From the NCBI RefSeq assembly GCF_012641435.1, contig NZ_JABAIJ010000003.1, forward strand, positions 62,001 through 126,000: DNA of 64,000 nucleotides, in the 5' to 3' direction. The DNA comes from Rhizobium sp. P38BS-XIX (GTDB taxonomy: Bacteria > Pseudomonadota > Alphaproteobacteria > Rhizobiales > Rhizobiaceae). A model generated the notes under the pieces. It saw nothing but the letters and a program-made list of their open reading frames with translations. It was not told where the DNA came from and made no database searches. This document shows positions 44,565 through 52,990 of the stretch, piece by piece. A program made the position numbers and the translations under genes. Positions within the stretch are counted from its first letter, which is position 1, and each line of letters opens with the position of its first letter.

Positions 44565-45377
44565 ATGATGAGCCGACTGGATGGAAAATTTGCCGTCGTC
44601 ACCGGGGGCACGCAGGGGCTGGGCGCGGAAGTCGCCCGGCTCTTTGCCGAACGTGGTGCCGCCGGCCTGACGATCTGCGGCCGCAGTGTGGCCAAGGGTG
44701 AAGCCAAGGCGCGGGAGATTGGTGATCGCTATGGAATCCCGGTCGCCTTTGTCAGCGCCGATCTCGGTGAGGTCGAGGACTGCCGCAAGGTCATCGCGAC
44801 AGCGGCCGAAAAGTTCGGCCGCATCGATGCACTCGTCAATGTTGCCGCCATTACCGATCGCGGCACCATTCTCGATACCGATCCGGCTCTGTTCGACCGC
44901 ATGTTTGCCGTCAATGTGCGCGCGCCGTTCTTTTTGATGCAGGACGCGATCAAGAACATGATCGCCAATGGTATCGAAGGTACGATCGTCAACATCTCCT
45001 CTATGTCAGCGATGGCCGGCCAGCCCTTCATCAGCGCCTATTGCTCCTCCAAGGGCGCGCTCGACACGCTGACCCGGAATACCGCCTTCTCCCTGCTTAA
45101 GAACCGGATCAGGGTCAACGCTCTCAATATCGGCTGGATGTCGAGCGATGGCGAGGATCGCATTCAGCGCGAATATCACGGCGCTGCGGAAGACTGGCTA
45201 GCGAAGGCAGCGGCCGAGCAGCCGTTCGGGCGGCTGGTCGATCCCGCCGAGGTTGCGCGCGCTGTCGCCTTCCTATCATCGCAGGAATCCGGCCTGATGA
45301 CCGGCGCCACGATCAATTTCGATCAGTCGATCTGGGGTGCCTATGAGGGATCGCCGCACCCGGAAAAAGCGATGTGA
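44565..45377 (+). CDS. Short-chain dehydrogenase/reductase
   Basis: A 270-residue classical SDR. It has the cofactor motif TGGTQGLGAEVARLFAERGA, NVAAITDRG, the catalytic Ser in NISSMSAM, Tyr-x3-Lys in AYCSSKGAL with YCSSK, and the late FDQSIWGAYEG. It probably oxidises the alcohol made by the PhyH enzyme (inference). It is convergent with the phnM end of the phn cluster. Confidence 0.92.
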   Translation: MMSRLDGKFAVVTGGTQGLGAEVARLFAERGAAGLTICGRSVAKGEAKAREIGDRYGIPVAFVSADLGEVEDCRKVIATAAEKFGRIDALVNVAAITDRGTILDTDPALFDRMFAVNVRAPFFLMQDAIKNMIANGIEGTIVNISSMSAMAGQPFISAYCSSKGALDTLTRNTAFSLLKNRIRVNALNIGWMSSDGEDRIQREYHGAAEDWLAKAAAEQPFGRLVDPAEVARAVAFLSSQESGLMTGATINFDQSIWGAYEGSPHPEKAM

Positions 45378-45464
45378 GCCATGAAGATCAACGGAAGGAG
45401 GAGACCCTCCCGCTGATAGTCTGCTTGATGTTGCTGTGGAGCGCTGGCCGGATTGCTTAGCTGC

Positions 45465-46619
45465 TCAGAAGCCTTTGATCGTGCCGTCGGACCAAACCAT
45501 TTTGCCGCTGCGGATCGTGCTGCGCACGCGCGGCACTCTGCCGCGTTCTGCGATCACGAGATCGGCACGCAATCCCTTGGCGATACGGCCTCGATCATTC
45601 AGGCCGAGCGCTTTTGCCGGGTTGGCGCTTGCCAAAGCGGCCGAGGCGGGAAGGCCGCCCTTGCCGATTTCCGCAAGTGCGATCACTGCAGGCAGAATGG
45701 CCGAGGGGTGATAGTCGCTCGCAAGAATATCCAGCACACCCGCCTCATAGGCCTCGCGTGCGGAAAGATTGCCGGAATAGGAAAGGCCGCGCAGCGCATT
45801 TGGAGCGCCCATGGCCGTCGCCAATCCCAATCGCCTTGCTTCCGTCGCCGTTGCGATATTGATCGGAAACTCGCTGATCGCGGCGCCGAGGCTGTGCAGC
45901 AGCGCTGCCTTCTCGACGGTGTCGTCATCGTGGGAGGCCAGCACGATGCCGTGCGCGCGCGCCAATTCCGACAGGTCGTTGATGATGTCCATGCTGTCGC
46001 CATGTTCGCTACGTGCGGCCATGCGCTGCTTGACCATCTCCGCCGCCTGGGTCTCGCTGATCTTCTTGACCTTGGCCGTATTGGCGATGTGCAGCTCGAT
46101 ATCGCGATATTGCCCCTGTCCCGGCGTGTGATCCATGAGCGAGATCAGATGAAGCGCACCGGCATCGATCAGAGCCTTGGCTTCTTGCAATGCCGGTAGA
46201 AAGGTCACTTCGAAGCGGCCGTGGACGCGGTGGTCGATCAACAACTCTTCCCGCATGGATGCGAGCGTCTCGACCATTGCGCGGGTATTTTCCGCCGAAC
46301 GAACATGGCCATAGGTGGCGGGCGTGAAGGCAACCGCCGCATAAGCAGTCGTCACTCCGTTGGCGGCAAGCATCTTGTCGAGGTCGTAGACGCCAAGTTG
46401 GAGGGGCATGCGGACATTGACGCGCGGCTCGACGCATTTCTCGATCATATCGCCGTGCATGTCGACAAAACCGGGCAGCAGAAACCGCCCGTGACCATCT
46501 ATCTCCGCCCCTTCGACCGGTCTTTCGCTGATATCGGCAATCAGCCCATCTTCAATTCTGACGGCACCGCGTTCGATCACGCGGTCCTGCAATACAATTT
46601 CAAAATTACTCAGCCACAT
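45465..46619 (-). CDS. phnM: PhnM-like alpha-D-ribose 1-alkylphosphonate 5-triphosphate diphosphatase
   Basis: A 384-residue amidohydrolase-fold enzyme matching PhnM: LLPGFVDMHGDMIEK (metal His and Asp), LISLMDHTPGQGQYRD, IVLASHDDDT and LDILASDYHPS, with MGAPNALRGLSYSGN. In the known pathway it removes pyrophosphate from ribose-1-phosphonate 5-triphosphate. All its metal-site motifs look intact. The start at 46619 (MWLSNFEIVL) overlaps the phnL end by 14 bases. It is the last gene of the phnGHIJKLM set. Confidence 0.9.
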   Translation of the reverse strand: MWLSNFEIVLQDRVIERGAVRIEDGLIADISERPVEGAEIDGHGRFLLPGFVDMHGDMIEKCVEPRVNVRMPLQLGVYDLDKMLAANGVTTAYAAVAFTPATYGHVRSAENTRAMVETLASMREELLIDHRVHGRFEVTFLPALQEAKALIDAGALHLISLMDHTPGQGQYRDIELHIANTAKVKKISETQAAEMVKQRMAARSEHGDSMDIINDLSELARAHGIVLASHDDDTVEKAALLHSLGAAISEFPINIATATEARRLGLATAMGAPNALRGLSYSGNLSAREAYEAGVLDILASDYHPSAILPAVIALAEIGKGGLPASAALASANPAKALGLNDRGRIAKGLRADLVIAERGRVPRVRSTIRSGKMVWSDGTIKGF

Positions 46620-47352
46620 CGTCTTGCTCGTCCTCGATCTTGATGGCTTCGAGATGAAGCTCCCGGTCAATCAGCGCCCTGACGTCCTCTGGATGGTGGA
46701 AAACACCGATCATTGCAACACCGGAAGCCTTGAGCTGAGCCAATCTTTCGACCAGTGCCTTGCGGGCCGCGTGATCGAGCGATGCCGTTGGCTCGTCGAG
46801 TAGCAGCAGGCGCTGCGGCAGGATGAGCGCGCGGGCCAGATTGACCTTCTGCTGCTCGCCGCCGGAGAAGGTGGAGGGATAGGCCGACCAGAGCTGTTTC
46901 TTGACGCCGAAGGCATCCAGCCAGCGCCGTGCCTCGGCCAAGGCGTCTGCATGCGACGTGCCGGCAAGCCGCAGCGGCTCGGCCACGATCTCTTCGGCCG
47001 CGACACGCGGACGGGCGTTCAGGAACTGGGTGACGAAGCCGATTTCCCGGCGGCGCAGCACCGCGATGTCGACGTCGGCTGCTGTCGCCAAATCGATGAC
47101 ACCTTCTTGCGTGTGATAGTAGACGTGGCCGGCGCGTGGCAGGTAGGAGCGGTAGAGCGTGCGTAGCAGCGTCGATTTGCCCGCGCCGTTCTCGCCCTTG
47201 AGCAGGATGAATTCACCTGCATTCAGGTCGAAATCGATATTCTCGAAGGCAAATAGCGTGCGCCTGAGGTGATGCATTTCGAATTGCTTCGAAAGGCCCT
47301 GTACGCGCAATACCGGGGTCACGTTCTGCCGGGTGGAAACCTGAATATTCAT
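46606..47352 (-). CDS. phnL: PhnL, ABC-type ATPase of the C-P lyase complex
   Basis: A 248-residue ATPase with Walker A LKGENGAGKST, signature FSGGEQQKVNLARA and Walker B LLLLDEPTASLD, then GVFHHPEDVRALIDRELHL, a PhnL-like C-terminus. With PhnG, PhnH and PhnI it supports attachment of the substrate to the ribose of ATP. It starts 14 bases after the phnK stop. Confidence 0.92.
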   Translation of the reverse strand: MNIQVSTRQNVTPVLRVQGLSKQFEMHHLRRTLFAFENIDFDLNAGEFILLKGENGAGKSTLLRTLYRSYLPRAGHVYYHTQEGVIDLATAADVDIAVLRRREIGFVTQFLNARPRVAAEEIVAEPLRLAGTSHADALAEARRWLDAFGVKKQLWSAYPSTFSGGEQQKVNLARALILPQRLLLLDEPTASLDHAARKALVERLAQLKASGVAMIGVFHHPEDVRALIDRELHLEAIKIEDEQDDVAE

Positions 47353-47366
47353 GTCTGGAGTTTCCT

Positions 47367-48194
47367 TCAAAGCTTGGCGTGAACGAGCTGCTGCGTGTAG
47401 GCGTGTTGCGGGTCCTGGAAGATCTGGTCGGCAAGACCCTGTTCCACGACCATGCCGCGCCGCATGACCATAACCCGGTCTGCCATCGTGCGGATGACAC
47501 CGAGATCGTGCGAGACAAGAACCATTGTAATCGAGCGCTCGCGCTGCAGCCGTTTCAGCGTGTCGAGCACCAGCGCCTGAACGCTGACATCGAGACCTGT
47601 GGTCGGTTCATCGAGCAAGAGGACGGCAGGTTCGAGCGCGATCGCCTTGGCGAGCTGCACGCGTTGCTGCATGCCGCCGGAAAGCTCGTTCGGGCGGGCG
47701 TCCATGCGCTCGATGGGAAATTCCGAGGCGTCGAGCGACTGGCGTGCCCGCTCGCGCAGCTCGGCGAAATTGCGATTGCCGGCAATCAGCAGGCGTTCGG
47801 CGACATTGCCGCTGCTGGTGTGGTTCATTAACAGGCCGAGATGCGGGTTCTGGTAGACGATGCCGATATGATGCGCGCGCAGCATACGCCGCTCGAAGCG
47901 GTCGAGCGTGAAGAGGTTGCGGCCCTCGTGCCCGGGGAGCGCAAGACTGTAGGTGCCGGTATCGGGTGTATCCTCCAGGTTCATCATCCGCAGAAGCGTC
48001 GACTTGCCCGAACCGGATTCGCCGACGATACCAAGAACTTCGCCGGGATAGACGGTTACATCGACGCCACCGAGGGCGGTGACATCGCCGTAATTGCGCG
48101 CAATATCGCGCATGGTCAGGATCGGCTCTGCCATCATCAGCCGCGGCGGCTGGCGGATCAGCTCTGCCGTTTGGGTGGGAGCATGCGCGGCCAT
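47367..48194 (-). CDS. phnK: PhnK, ABC-type ATPase of the C-P lyase complex
   Basis: A 275-residue ATPase (ATG 48194, TGATG overlap with phnJ) with Walker A GESGSGKST, signature LSGGMQQRVQLAKA, Walker B VLLLDEPTTGLD, and ALGGVDVTVYPGEVLG near the N-terminus. In Escherichia coli PhnK docks on the PhnGHIJ core through PhnJ. The extra N-terminal 19 residues before MMAEPILTMRD may not be translated. Confidence 0.92.
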   Translation of the reverse strand: MAAHAPTQTAELIRQPPRLMMAEPILTMRDIARNYGDVTALGGVDVTVYPGEVLGIVGESGSGKSTLLRMMNLEDTPDTGTYSLALPGHEGRNLFTLDRFERRMLRAHHIGIVYQNPHLGLLMNHTSSGNVAERLLIAGNRNFAELRERARQSLDASEFPIERMDARPNELSGGMQQRVQLAKAIALEPAVLLLDEPTTGLDVSVQALVLDTLKRLQRERSITMVLVSHDLGVIRTMADRVMVMRRGMVVEQGLADQIFQDPQHAYTQQLVHAKL

Positions 48195-49105
48195 CAGTCC
48201 ATCCTTCCGTTGTTGTACCAGGTCTCGCCGATGTCGACTGACTCTGCGTCCGCCTTGCGGATGTGCTTGACGCCGAAATGGCTGTCGGACAGTTCGTATT
48301 GCGAGGAACCGTCTTCCTGCGGCAGCTCGTTCATGAAGAAACCGGTGACGTTGCTGCGGTAGCAGGTCTTGTCCTGGTGATCCTCGACACGGTAGGGCAC
48401 GTCGTCGAACACCAGCGGCTCGACGCGCGTATAGGGCGGCACGGCGAAGATACGCTTCTCGCGGCCGGCCGACAGGATCGTCAGATGATCGGCCTGATTG
48501 AGCTTCGGTACATCCCAGCGCGGAATGGGCGACGGCGTCATGACATGCCGGCCGTTGACCATGCTCGGATAGCTCGATCCCTGCATGATCCGGCCTGATT
48601 TGACGAGCTGTTCGTAGAGCACGAGCCACAGCTGCCCGTAATCGGCATCGCCATGCATCTCACGCGCCACGGACATATCCGGCTGCACCGGGCGGAGCGG
48701 CTCGGGGTTCGGAACCTGCAGGACGAGGACCTGGTCCTCTCGCAGCTTTTCCTCCGGAATGCGGTGGCGCGACTGGATGATGGTTGCGTTCATCGTGTCT
48801 TCCGTCTCAACAGCACCGCCGACCCTTGCGACGAATTTGCGGATGCTGCTGGCGTTGACGGAATCATCGGATCCCTGGTCGATGACTTTGACGACGGAGG
48901 TGGGCTTGAGCAGCGTCAGCGTCACTTGTAGTCCGCCTGTTCCCCAGCCGCGGGCAATCGGCACTTCGCGGCTTGCATAAGGCACCTGATAGCCGGGAAC
49001 GGCGATTGCCTTCAGGATGCGGCGGCGCATTTCGCGCTTGGCGGATTCATCGAGAAAGCCGTAGTTGAAAGCCATCCAGGGCTTCGTCAGTTCCTGAAGT
49101 TTCAT
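48194..49105 (-). CDS. phnJ: PhnJ-like protein lacking the radical-SAM cysteine motif
   Basis: A 303-residue protein clearly of the PhnJ family: NYGFLDESAKREMRRRILKA, VPGYQVPYASRE, the GWGTGG motif (residues 53-58, the glycyl-radical site in E. coli), KVIDQGSDDSVNASSIR and SAGREKRIFAVPPYTRVEPL. E. coli PhnJ then carries Cys-x2-Cys-x21-Cys-x5-Cys; here the aligned stretch reads KTCYRSNVTG to QYELSDSHFGVK, so only Cys248 remains and it is the sole cysteine in the protein. The other positions are Ser251, Leu272 (or Ser273) and Gly278. The frame is open and uninterrupted, so this is not a frameshift. Without the cluster and the Cys272-equivalent thiol, the known C-P cleavage is impossible. Confidence 0.9.
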   Translation of the reverse strand: MKLQELTKPWMAFNYGFLDESAKREMRRRILKAIAVPGYQVPYASREVPIARGWGTGGLQVTLTLLKPTSVVKVIDQGSDDSVNASSIRKFVARVGGAVETEDTMNATIIQSRHRIPEEKLREDQVLVLQVPNPEPLRPVQPDMSVAREMHGDADYGQLWLVLYEQLVKSGRIMQGSSYPSMVNGRHVMTPSPIPRWDVPKLNQADHLTILSAGREKRIFAVPPYTRVEPLVFDDVPYRVEDHQDKTCYRSNVTGFFMNELPQEDGSSQYELSDSHFGVKHIRKADAESVDIGETWYNNGRMD

Positions 49106-50196
49106 AGCGCGACTTCCTCCTGTTGCGGGGCAAGCTTTTCGGCAGCGGCCGGTTTTGTTGCTGCGGCGTCTTTGTCCGTCTTGACGCGGCGCAGCGCATC
49201 GAGGGTCGATTGGAACGTCACATAATGCGGAAGCTTGAAGTGGATGCAGAAGCCGGAGCTTTCGACCGGCTCGGTGTGATAGAGCACGAACTCTTCATTG
49301 GCGGCCGGATGCGGGTTGGGTTGATTGGAGGCAAGATCGAGCGTTGCCGCCGCGATCACCTTCACCTCGTTCCAGCCGAAGGTCGCCGAAAAGCCCAATT
49401 GCAGTTCCTTCGCCTTGGAAATGACCTCCGTCTGGCTGACGCGGACGCGACCCGCGCTGAAGATCGTTCCGGAGGGATGGCGCAGGCGAACCGGAGCATA
49501 GGCCAACCGCAGCTCGTTGACGGTCGGATGAACGGCGCTATAGCCGCGCATCGTTGCATAGCCGAGTGCCAGCGTGCCGCCGGTGTCGGCGCGAGCCAGG
49601 CTCTGGAGCTTGTGGGCGCGTGCCGCCGGAAAGAGCAGCGGCTCACGCGTGAGATCGGGGATTTCCTCAGGCGGCACCGCCTCAATCGGATGATCGGGAA
49701 TGAGCCCCTGTGCTTTCTGCCAGCTGGTCAGCGATGGTTGCGTTGCCGGGGCCGGCTCGGCAGCCGGGATCACCGGTTCCGGCACATAGTCCTTGCCCTG
49801 TAGCACGTCGACCTGCAGCAGCCGGTGAGAATAATCCAGCGTCGGCCCCAGTATCTGGCCGCCGGGAATATCCTTGAAGGCGGCTGAAATGCGCCGGACC
49901 GTCAGAAGATCAGGCTGATCGACGGATTCAGCAACGGCGATGCGCGGCTGCGTCGTGCGGTAGGCGCGCAGCAGCAGGATCGCCTCATAGAGATCGCCGC
50001 CGGCCTGGGCGAGCGCCAGGGCCGCGAGATCCGGCTCGTAGAGCGATGCCTCGCCCATCAGCCGATCGATGAGATAGGGGAGGCCGGTGCGAACGGCTTC
50101 GACACGCTCGTGCGTAATCGGGCCGAGATCGGCACGGAAAAGCCGTTCGGCCTGTTCGATGGCGTATTCGCCGCCGCGGGTTGCTACATAGGCCAT
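49102..50196 (-). CDS. phnI: PhnI-like subunit of the C-P lyase core
   Basis: A 364-residue protein with PhnI landmarks: YVATRGGEYAIEQAERL, EASLYEPDLAALALAQAGGDLYEAILLLRAYRTT, RRISAAFKDIPGGQILGPTLDYSHRLL, DLTREPLLFPA and the late SSGFCIHFKLPHYVTFQ, where the His pair of the HFKLPH segment is kept. PhnI exchanges adenine of ATP for the phosphonate, giving ribose-linked product. The middle (VSQTEVISKAKELQLGFSATFGW) differs from usual PhnI. It overlaps phnJ by 4 nt and phnH by 1 nt. Confidence 0.9.
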   Translation of the reverse strand: MAYVATRGGEYAIEQAERLFRADLGPITHERVEAVRTGLPYLIDRLMGEASLYEPDLAALALAQAGGDLYEAILLLRAYRTTQPRIAVAESVDQPDLLTVRRISAAFKDIPGGQILGPTLDYSHRLLQVDVLQGKDYVPEPVIPAAEPAPATQPSLTSWQKAQGLIPDHPIEAVPPEEIPDLTREPLLFPAARAHKLQSLARADTGGTLALGYATMRGYSAVHPTVNELRLAYAPVRLRHPSGTIFSAGRVRVSQTEVISKAKELQLGFSATFGWNEVKVIAAATLDLASNQPNPHPAANEEFVLYHTEPVESSGFCIHFKLPHYVTFQSTLDALRRVKTDKDAAATKPAAAEKLAPQQEEVAL

Positions 50197-50741
50197 CAGA
50201 GCACCTCGATTTTCGTGGAACGGGGGATGCCAAGCAGGCGTCTGCCGTCGACCAGATAAAGATCCCAGCCGAGCGGATAGCGGATTGCCTTGGCGCGCAT
50301 TTGCCAGAAGGCGGGATCGATACCGTCGATGGAGATCGTCACGCTATCCTTGATGCCAGGACCGGTGAGGCGCAATTGCTGCCCGGACCCAAACTGTGCG
50401 GAGGCAAACAACGTGGCGGCGTCATCCGGATAAAGCAGGCTGCCGATGCGCAATCTCGATAAGGCTTCGATCGCCGTAGAGGAGTCGATAGCCGCAAAGA
50501 CATAATCCGCATCTGCAAGCGGCATCCGCCGTGCCCCGGTTGCGGCCATTTTCAGATCCAGGGACGGATCACGGGTCACATGGAAGCTGCATTCGCGATC
50601 GAGGAGGCTTTCGGCGAGTGGCCAGAAGCCTTCGGCAGGCAGTTCGCGCGGTTCTCCGGGGCGGCTCAGCGCCCACATGAGTTCCTCGAACGTGGCGTTG
50701 GTGTGTGTGTCGTCCAGGGTCGGTAGGAGATTGTTGGCCAT
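50196..50741 (-). CDS. phnH: PhnH-like subunit of the C-P lyase core
   Basis: A 181-residue protein with the PhnH start (TFEELMWALSRPGEPREL), the central LRIGSLLYPDDAATLF and LRLTGPGIKDSVTISIDG, and the C-terminal PLGWDLYLVDGRRLLGIPRST. It forms the core complex with PhnG, PhnI and PhnJ. It starts two bases after the phnG stop. Confidence 0.9.
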   Translation of the reverse strand: MANNLLPTLDDTHTNATFEELMWALSRPGEPRELPAEGFWPLAESLLDRECSFHVTRDPSLDLKMAATGARRMPLADADYVFAAIDSSTAIEALSRLRIGSLLYPDDAATLFASAQFGSGQQLRLTGPGIKDSVTISIDGIDPAFWQMRAKAIRYPLGWDLYLVDGRRLLGIPRSTKIEVL

Positions 50742-50743
50742 GG

Positions 50744-51202
50744 TCAGAATGTCTCCATCTGCACGCGGGTCGCTTCGACTTTTTGCAGCAGCTGTCGGTC
50801 TTCGTTCTCCTGATGGCGCCGTTCGCCGTTCAGGAGTTCAAGGATCAGCTCGGCCTGATGGTCGGCGGCGATGGCTGCATCGATAACAGCCATTCCCATG
50901 GCATGTTCGAGATCCCGGCCGACGATCGCGCCGTAGCCTTCAACGCTGCGGTCAGGCACGCGAATATGCGCCTCCGACACCAGAACCTCGCCGAGATGGA
51001 ATGCCGTGCTGCGAACGGTGTCGACGAGCGGCAGCATGGCAAGGCCGGTACGGTTGACGACGACATCGACCCCACCGAGCGTATCGAGTACTCTTTCGGC
51101 TGCTGCCTTGATGTTGGCCGGCCGGCCGGCGGCAAGAATTTCCAGCGCCTGCGCATGGGTGTAGGATGCGCTGACCGGATTGCCAGTCTTCTCCTCAGTC
51201 AT
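50744..51202 (-). CDS. phnG: PhnG-like subunit of the C-P lyase core
   Basis: A 152-residue protein with the PhnG pattern FHLGEVLVSEAHIRV and GYGAIVGRDLEHAMGMAVIDAA. It is the first gene of the phnGHIJKLM run; its RBS is GAGGAAAAGAG. The 140 bp upstream carry two palindromic operator sites, so the phn genes have their own regulated promoter in addition to possible read-through from the kinase gene. Confidence 0.9.
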   Translation of the reverse strand: MTEEKTGNPVSASYTHAQALEILAAGRPANIKAAAERVLDTLGGVDVVVNRTGLAMLPLVDTVRSTAFHLGEVLVSEAHIRVPDRSVEGYGAIVGRDLEHAMGMAVIDAAIAADHQAELILELLNGERRHQENEDRQLLQKVEATRVQMETF

Positions 51203-51255
51203 CTCTTTTCCTCGACATTTGGGTTCGTCTGACCATGGCGAAGCCTCGCCATAAA

Positions 51256-51286
51256 CATTCGAATGATTACTATAATCATCCGGATG
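51256..51286. promoter_or_regulatory. Tandem palindromic operator upstream of phnG (CATTCGAATG and CATCCGGATG)
   Basis: Two perfect 10-bp palindromes, CATTCGAATG at 51256-51265 and CATCCGGATG at 51277-51286, are spaced 21 bp start to start. The same word occurs at 55141, 55161 and 55316 around the divergent promoter of the importer and the phnF-like regulator, so the PhnF-like protein is the likely binder (inference). Confidence 0.75.
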
Positions 51287-51342
51287 AATTGTCTATGCCG
51301 TTTTGCCCTGGGACATAAGATTCTTGAGGCGAACCGCGTCCC

Positions 51343-52143
51343 TTAGTCGCCGCGCCGCCTTAGCCACTCCGCCGTGATCCGGCTGGCGTCTTGCGCAGCT
51401 GCGGCCGGTGTCTTTCCTTCCAGCAATGCAAACAGGAAAGAGCCTGCAAAGCGATCGCCGGCGCCGATCGTGTTTGTCGTGTTCACGCGGTCAGCAGGTG
51501 CAACCTCAACGGTCTGTGAACCGTCGAATAGCGTGATCGGGCGCGTGCCATCCGTAAGCACGAGCATCTTCAGGCGCGAACCGCCGATCTGGCCGGCGCG
51601 TTGCCAGGCATGCGCTAGATCGTCAGGCACATCGTTGCGCGAAGAGATGACGTAATCCGACGGGCGAGGTGTTGCCGGCCGCAGAGGGAATTGCGTGACG
51701 ACAAGCGGCTGCGCGTCGATCTGATCGACGAGGCTTTGGTCGAGAGCGAGTGCATTGATATAGACGCCGGCTCCCGACAGCTTGCCGGTTGCCGTCAGCG
51801 GTTGCGTTCGTCCGGCCGGCGCGATGATCGTCCGCTCGCCGTTCGGCTCCAGGAAAATCTCAAGCGGCGCGGTCTCCCCCGGCAGCATCGCAATGTGCTC
51901 GACATCGAAGCCGTCGGTGGTGAGTGATTGGAGGGCTGCCCGGCCCTGATCGTCCCGCATCAGCCGCGAGACGATGGCGACATCGGCACCAAGCTGAAGC
52001 AACTGCTGGCCGGTGTAGAAGGCACCGCCTCCGAGCCGCGTCGTGCGGGACGAAAATTGTATCCGGCCGCCCGGAACCAGCGGGGCGTCCAATTGCCAAA
52101 TGCGATCGTGGTTGACCGATCCGATTACGATTATGCGGGGCAT
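51343..52143 (-). CDS. PfkB-family carbohydrate/nucleoside kinase
   Basis: A roughly 266-residue kinase of the ribokinase/PfkB superfamily. It has IIVIGSVNHDRIWQLD, LGGGAFYTGQQLLQLGADVAIVSR and the catalytic NTIGAGDRFAGSFLFALL, with Asp as the base; the first Asp of the usual DTxGAGD motif is Asn. The start at 52143 gives a canonical N-terminus and is eight bases from the upstream permease stop. Its place between the importer and the phn genes suggests phosphorylation of an imported or released sugar (inference). Confidence 0.88.
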   Translation of the reverse strand: MPRIIVIGSVNHDRIWQLDAPLVPGGRIQFSSRTTRLGGGAFYTGQQLLQLGADVAIVSRLMRDDQGRAALQSLTTDGFDVEHIAMLPGETAPLEIFLEPNGERTIIAPAGRTQPLTATGKLSGAGVYINALALDQSLVDQIDAQPLVVTQFPLRPATPRPSDYVISSRNDVPDDLAHAWQRAGQIGGSRLKMLVLTDGTRPITLFDGSQTVEVAPADRVNTTNTIGAGDRFAGSFLFALLEGKTPAAAAQDASRITAEWLRRRGD

Positions 52144-52150
52144 GCTGTGC

Positions 52151-52990
52151 CTATCTGTCGTCAATACCAGGTGCGAGTGCGTCGACGATGAAACGCTGCG
52201 CCAGCAGGAAGATCAAGAGAACGGGAACGACAGATAACAGGCTTGTCGCCATCAACGGTCCCCATGCCCTTTCGGCGCCTTCAAGATCGGCAAAGACTGC
52301 AATACCTGTCGTCAGCGTCTTCTTGAAGGCATCGTCCAGCACGAGCTGGCCCCAGAGATAGATGTTCCAGGCGCCCATGAAGGAAATCACAGAAAGTGCC
52401 GCGACCGCCGGAATGACGTTTGGAAGGCCGATCTCGATGAATTGCCGCCACAGGCCGCTTCCGTCCATGCGCGCAGCCTCGAATATCGAAGCGGGAAGCG
52501 AGCGGAAGGCCTGCCGCATGTAGAAAACATAGAAGCCGATATACGGGATCGACGGGATGATCATCGCGCCATAGGTATCGAAAGCCTGGAGCTTAACGAC
52601 GGCGATATAGGTCGGGATGATCGCGAGCACGTTGGGGAACGACATCGTGGCAATGACGAACCAAAACAGCGTCTGCTTGCCTTTGAACTCCAACCGCCCG
52701 AAGGCAAAGCCCGCGGGGATCGCCAGAACAAGCTTTCCGACCGTAATGAGCGTTGCGGTCAGCATGGAATTCCACAGCCACATCCAGATTGGATGGCGGC
52801 TCGCCGCAATGGTGAAGTTCGACAACGTCGGGTTTTCGGGCCAGAGGCGGACGGCCTTGGCCATGATCATGTCATTGGGTGTGAACGCGGCAGATACCAT
52901 CCAGACAAGTGGAAAAACGGTGACGATGCAGATCGCCATGAGCACGATGTGAAGCAGCAACCTGCTCAGTCTGTGGCCTATGTCGCTCAT
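52151..52990 (-). CDS. ABC transporter permease (UgpE/MalG type)
   Basis: A 279-residue membrane permease with six hydrophobic segments and the EAA loop IFEAARMDGSGLWRQFIEIGLPNVIPA. The start at 52990 overlaps the previous permease gene (ATGA); longer starts are unsupported. With its partner it forms the channel of a CUT1 importer of the glycerol-3-phosphate/sugar type. No ATPase gene lies in this operon. Confidence 0.92.
   Translation of the reverse strand: MSDIGHRLSRLLLHIVLMAICIVTVFPLVWMVSAAFTPNDMIMAKAVRLWPENPTLSNFTIAASRHPIWMWLWNSMLTATLITVGKLVLAIPAGFAFGRLEFKGKQTLFWFVIATMSFPNVLAIIPTYIAVVKLQAFDTYGAMIIPSIPYIGFYVFYMRQAFRSLPASIFEAARMDGSGLWRQFIEIGLPNVIPAVAALSVISFMGAWNIYLWGQLVLDDAFKKTLTTGIAVFADLEGAERAWGPLMATSLLSVVPVLLIFLLAQRFIVDALAPGIDDR

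Noticed and set aside
45378..45464. GGAAGGAGGAG near 45398 as an RBS for an extra gene after the SDR
   Set aside because: No open frame of useful length follows; it may be left from a lost downstream gene but nothing supports a call.
48194..49105. Frameshift explanation for the missing PhnJ cysteines
   Set aside because: Other frames of the same strand through 48200-48450 do not encode a CxxC or a CSDTDxC-like motif, and the continuing frame keeps SD-x-H-F spacing and ends in register with phnK.
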